From: Tetragenococcus halophilus subsp. halophilus DSM 20339
GTDB taxonomy: Bacteria; Bacillota; Bacilli; Lactobacillales; Enterococcaceae
DNA length: 64,000 nucleotides
Direction: 5' to 3'
Assembly: GCF_003841405.1 (NCBI RefSeq)
Contig: NZ_PXYA01000002.1
Location: 248,001-312,000 of the forward strand
The translations under genes were made by a program, and so were the position numbers. Shown piece by piece: positions 63,960 to 64,000 of the stretch. The notes beneath the pieces are model-generated. The model was not told the origin of the DNA. It was given only the letters and a program-made list of their open reading frames with translations, and did not search any database. The stretch's first letter is position 1; each line of letters starts with the position of its first letter.

Positions 63960-64000
63960 TTATTTTTCTGGTATTTCAAGTGCTAAAAGATTAGCGTATT
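63960..64000 (-). CDS. C-terminal end of an unidentified protein (partial)
   Basis: Only the last ~13 codons (ending YANLLALEIPEK) and a TAA at 63960-63962 are in the window. The 15-bp distance to a terminator supports a real gene end. The product cannot be named. Confidence 0.5.
   Translation of the reverse strand, partial: YANLLALEIPEK

Noticed and set aside
1-64000. CRISPR arrays, tRNA or rRNA genes
   Set aside because: No regularly spaced identical repeats, cloverleaf-like sequence or rRNA motifs were seen on reading either strand.

Overview
The window looks like a chromosomal segment of a low-GC Gram-positive lactic acid bacterium of the Enterococcaceae. Support comes from an ntpFIKECGABD-type V-ATPase operon with conserved sodium ligands, an Enterococcus-like NADH peroxidase, a phosphoketolase, mannose-family PTS genes and strong AGGAGG ribosome binding sites. 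The salt-tolerance genes (BusR/BusA glycine betaine uptake, Na+ V-ATPase) make Tetragenococcus a reasonable guess, but the genus is inference.

Layout. 1-3.7 kb: busR-busAA-busAB osmolyte uptake (minus strand), with a promoter overlain by a probable BusR operator. 3.8-5.3 kb: an intact ISL3-family insertion sequence inside the loop of an older terminator, with an 8-bp target duplication. 5.4-6.6 kb: a zeta-toxin-like kinase with an overlapping small partner ORF and another small orphan. 6.9-8.5 kb: rplS and asd. 8.66-8.76 kb: a probable small RNA. 8.8-10.6 kb: a GH13 maltodextrin hydrolase with cre and operator-like sites. 10.8-13.2 kb: a MacB-like ABC transporter. 13.3-15.2 kb: an ABC-F gene behind a leader-peptide/terminator attenuator. 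15.2-18.8 kb: serC-serA-DUF1015. 18.9-22.7 kb: divergent scrK and scrBR with paired inverted LacI-type operators. 22.7-26.1 kb: membrane/housekeeping genes and trhO. 26.1-34.7 kb: the V-ATPase operon. 34.8-41.4 kb: an Rrf2 regulator, MgtC, rhodanese, a P1B-4 metal ATPase, a deaminase, an NAD(P)-binding protein and an XRE-S24 regulator.

41.5-49.0 kb: a gfr-type operon (mannose-family PTS EIIABCD plus two SIS deglycase-like enzymes) under a LevR-like sigma-54 activator. Its -24/-12 promoter is embedded in the regulator's terminator hairpin. 49.2-52.4 kb: a frameshifted DUF924 gene, a large hairpin element, agaS with its GntR/UTRA regulator and a pfkB-family gene remnant. 52.5-54.6 kb: dhaMKL. 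54.7-54.9 kb: a degenerate tandem repeat. 54.9-59.1 kb: npr and xfp. 59.1-63.8 kb: a DinB-fold protein, a trxB-ohrR-gpx-trxA thiol/peroxide operon, a frameshifted apbE and a MagIII-like glycosylase. The window ends in the 3' tip of another minus-strand gene.

Themes: sugar and Amadori-compound catabolism through PTS-phosphorylated intermediates, salt/osmotic adaptation, and peroxide defence. No rRNA, tRNA or CRISPR array was seen. The most unusual DNA-level structures are the sigma-54 promoter inside a terminator, the doubly insulated IS, the ABC-F attenuator, the orphan small RNA and the 54.7-kb repeat array.
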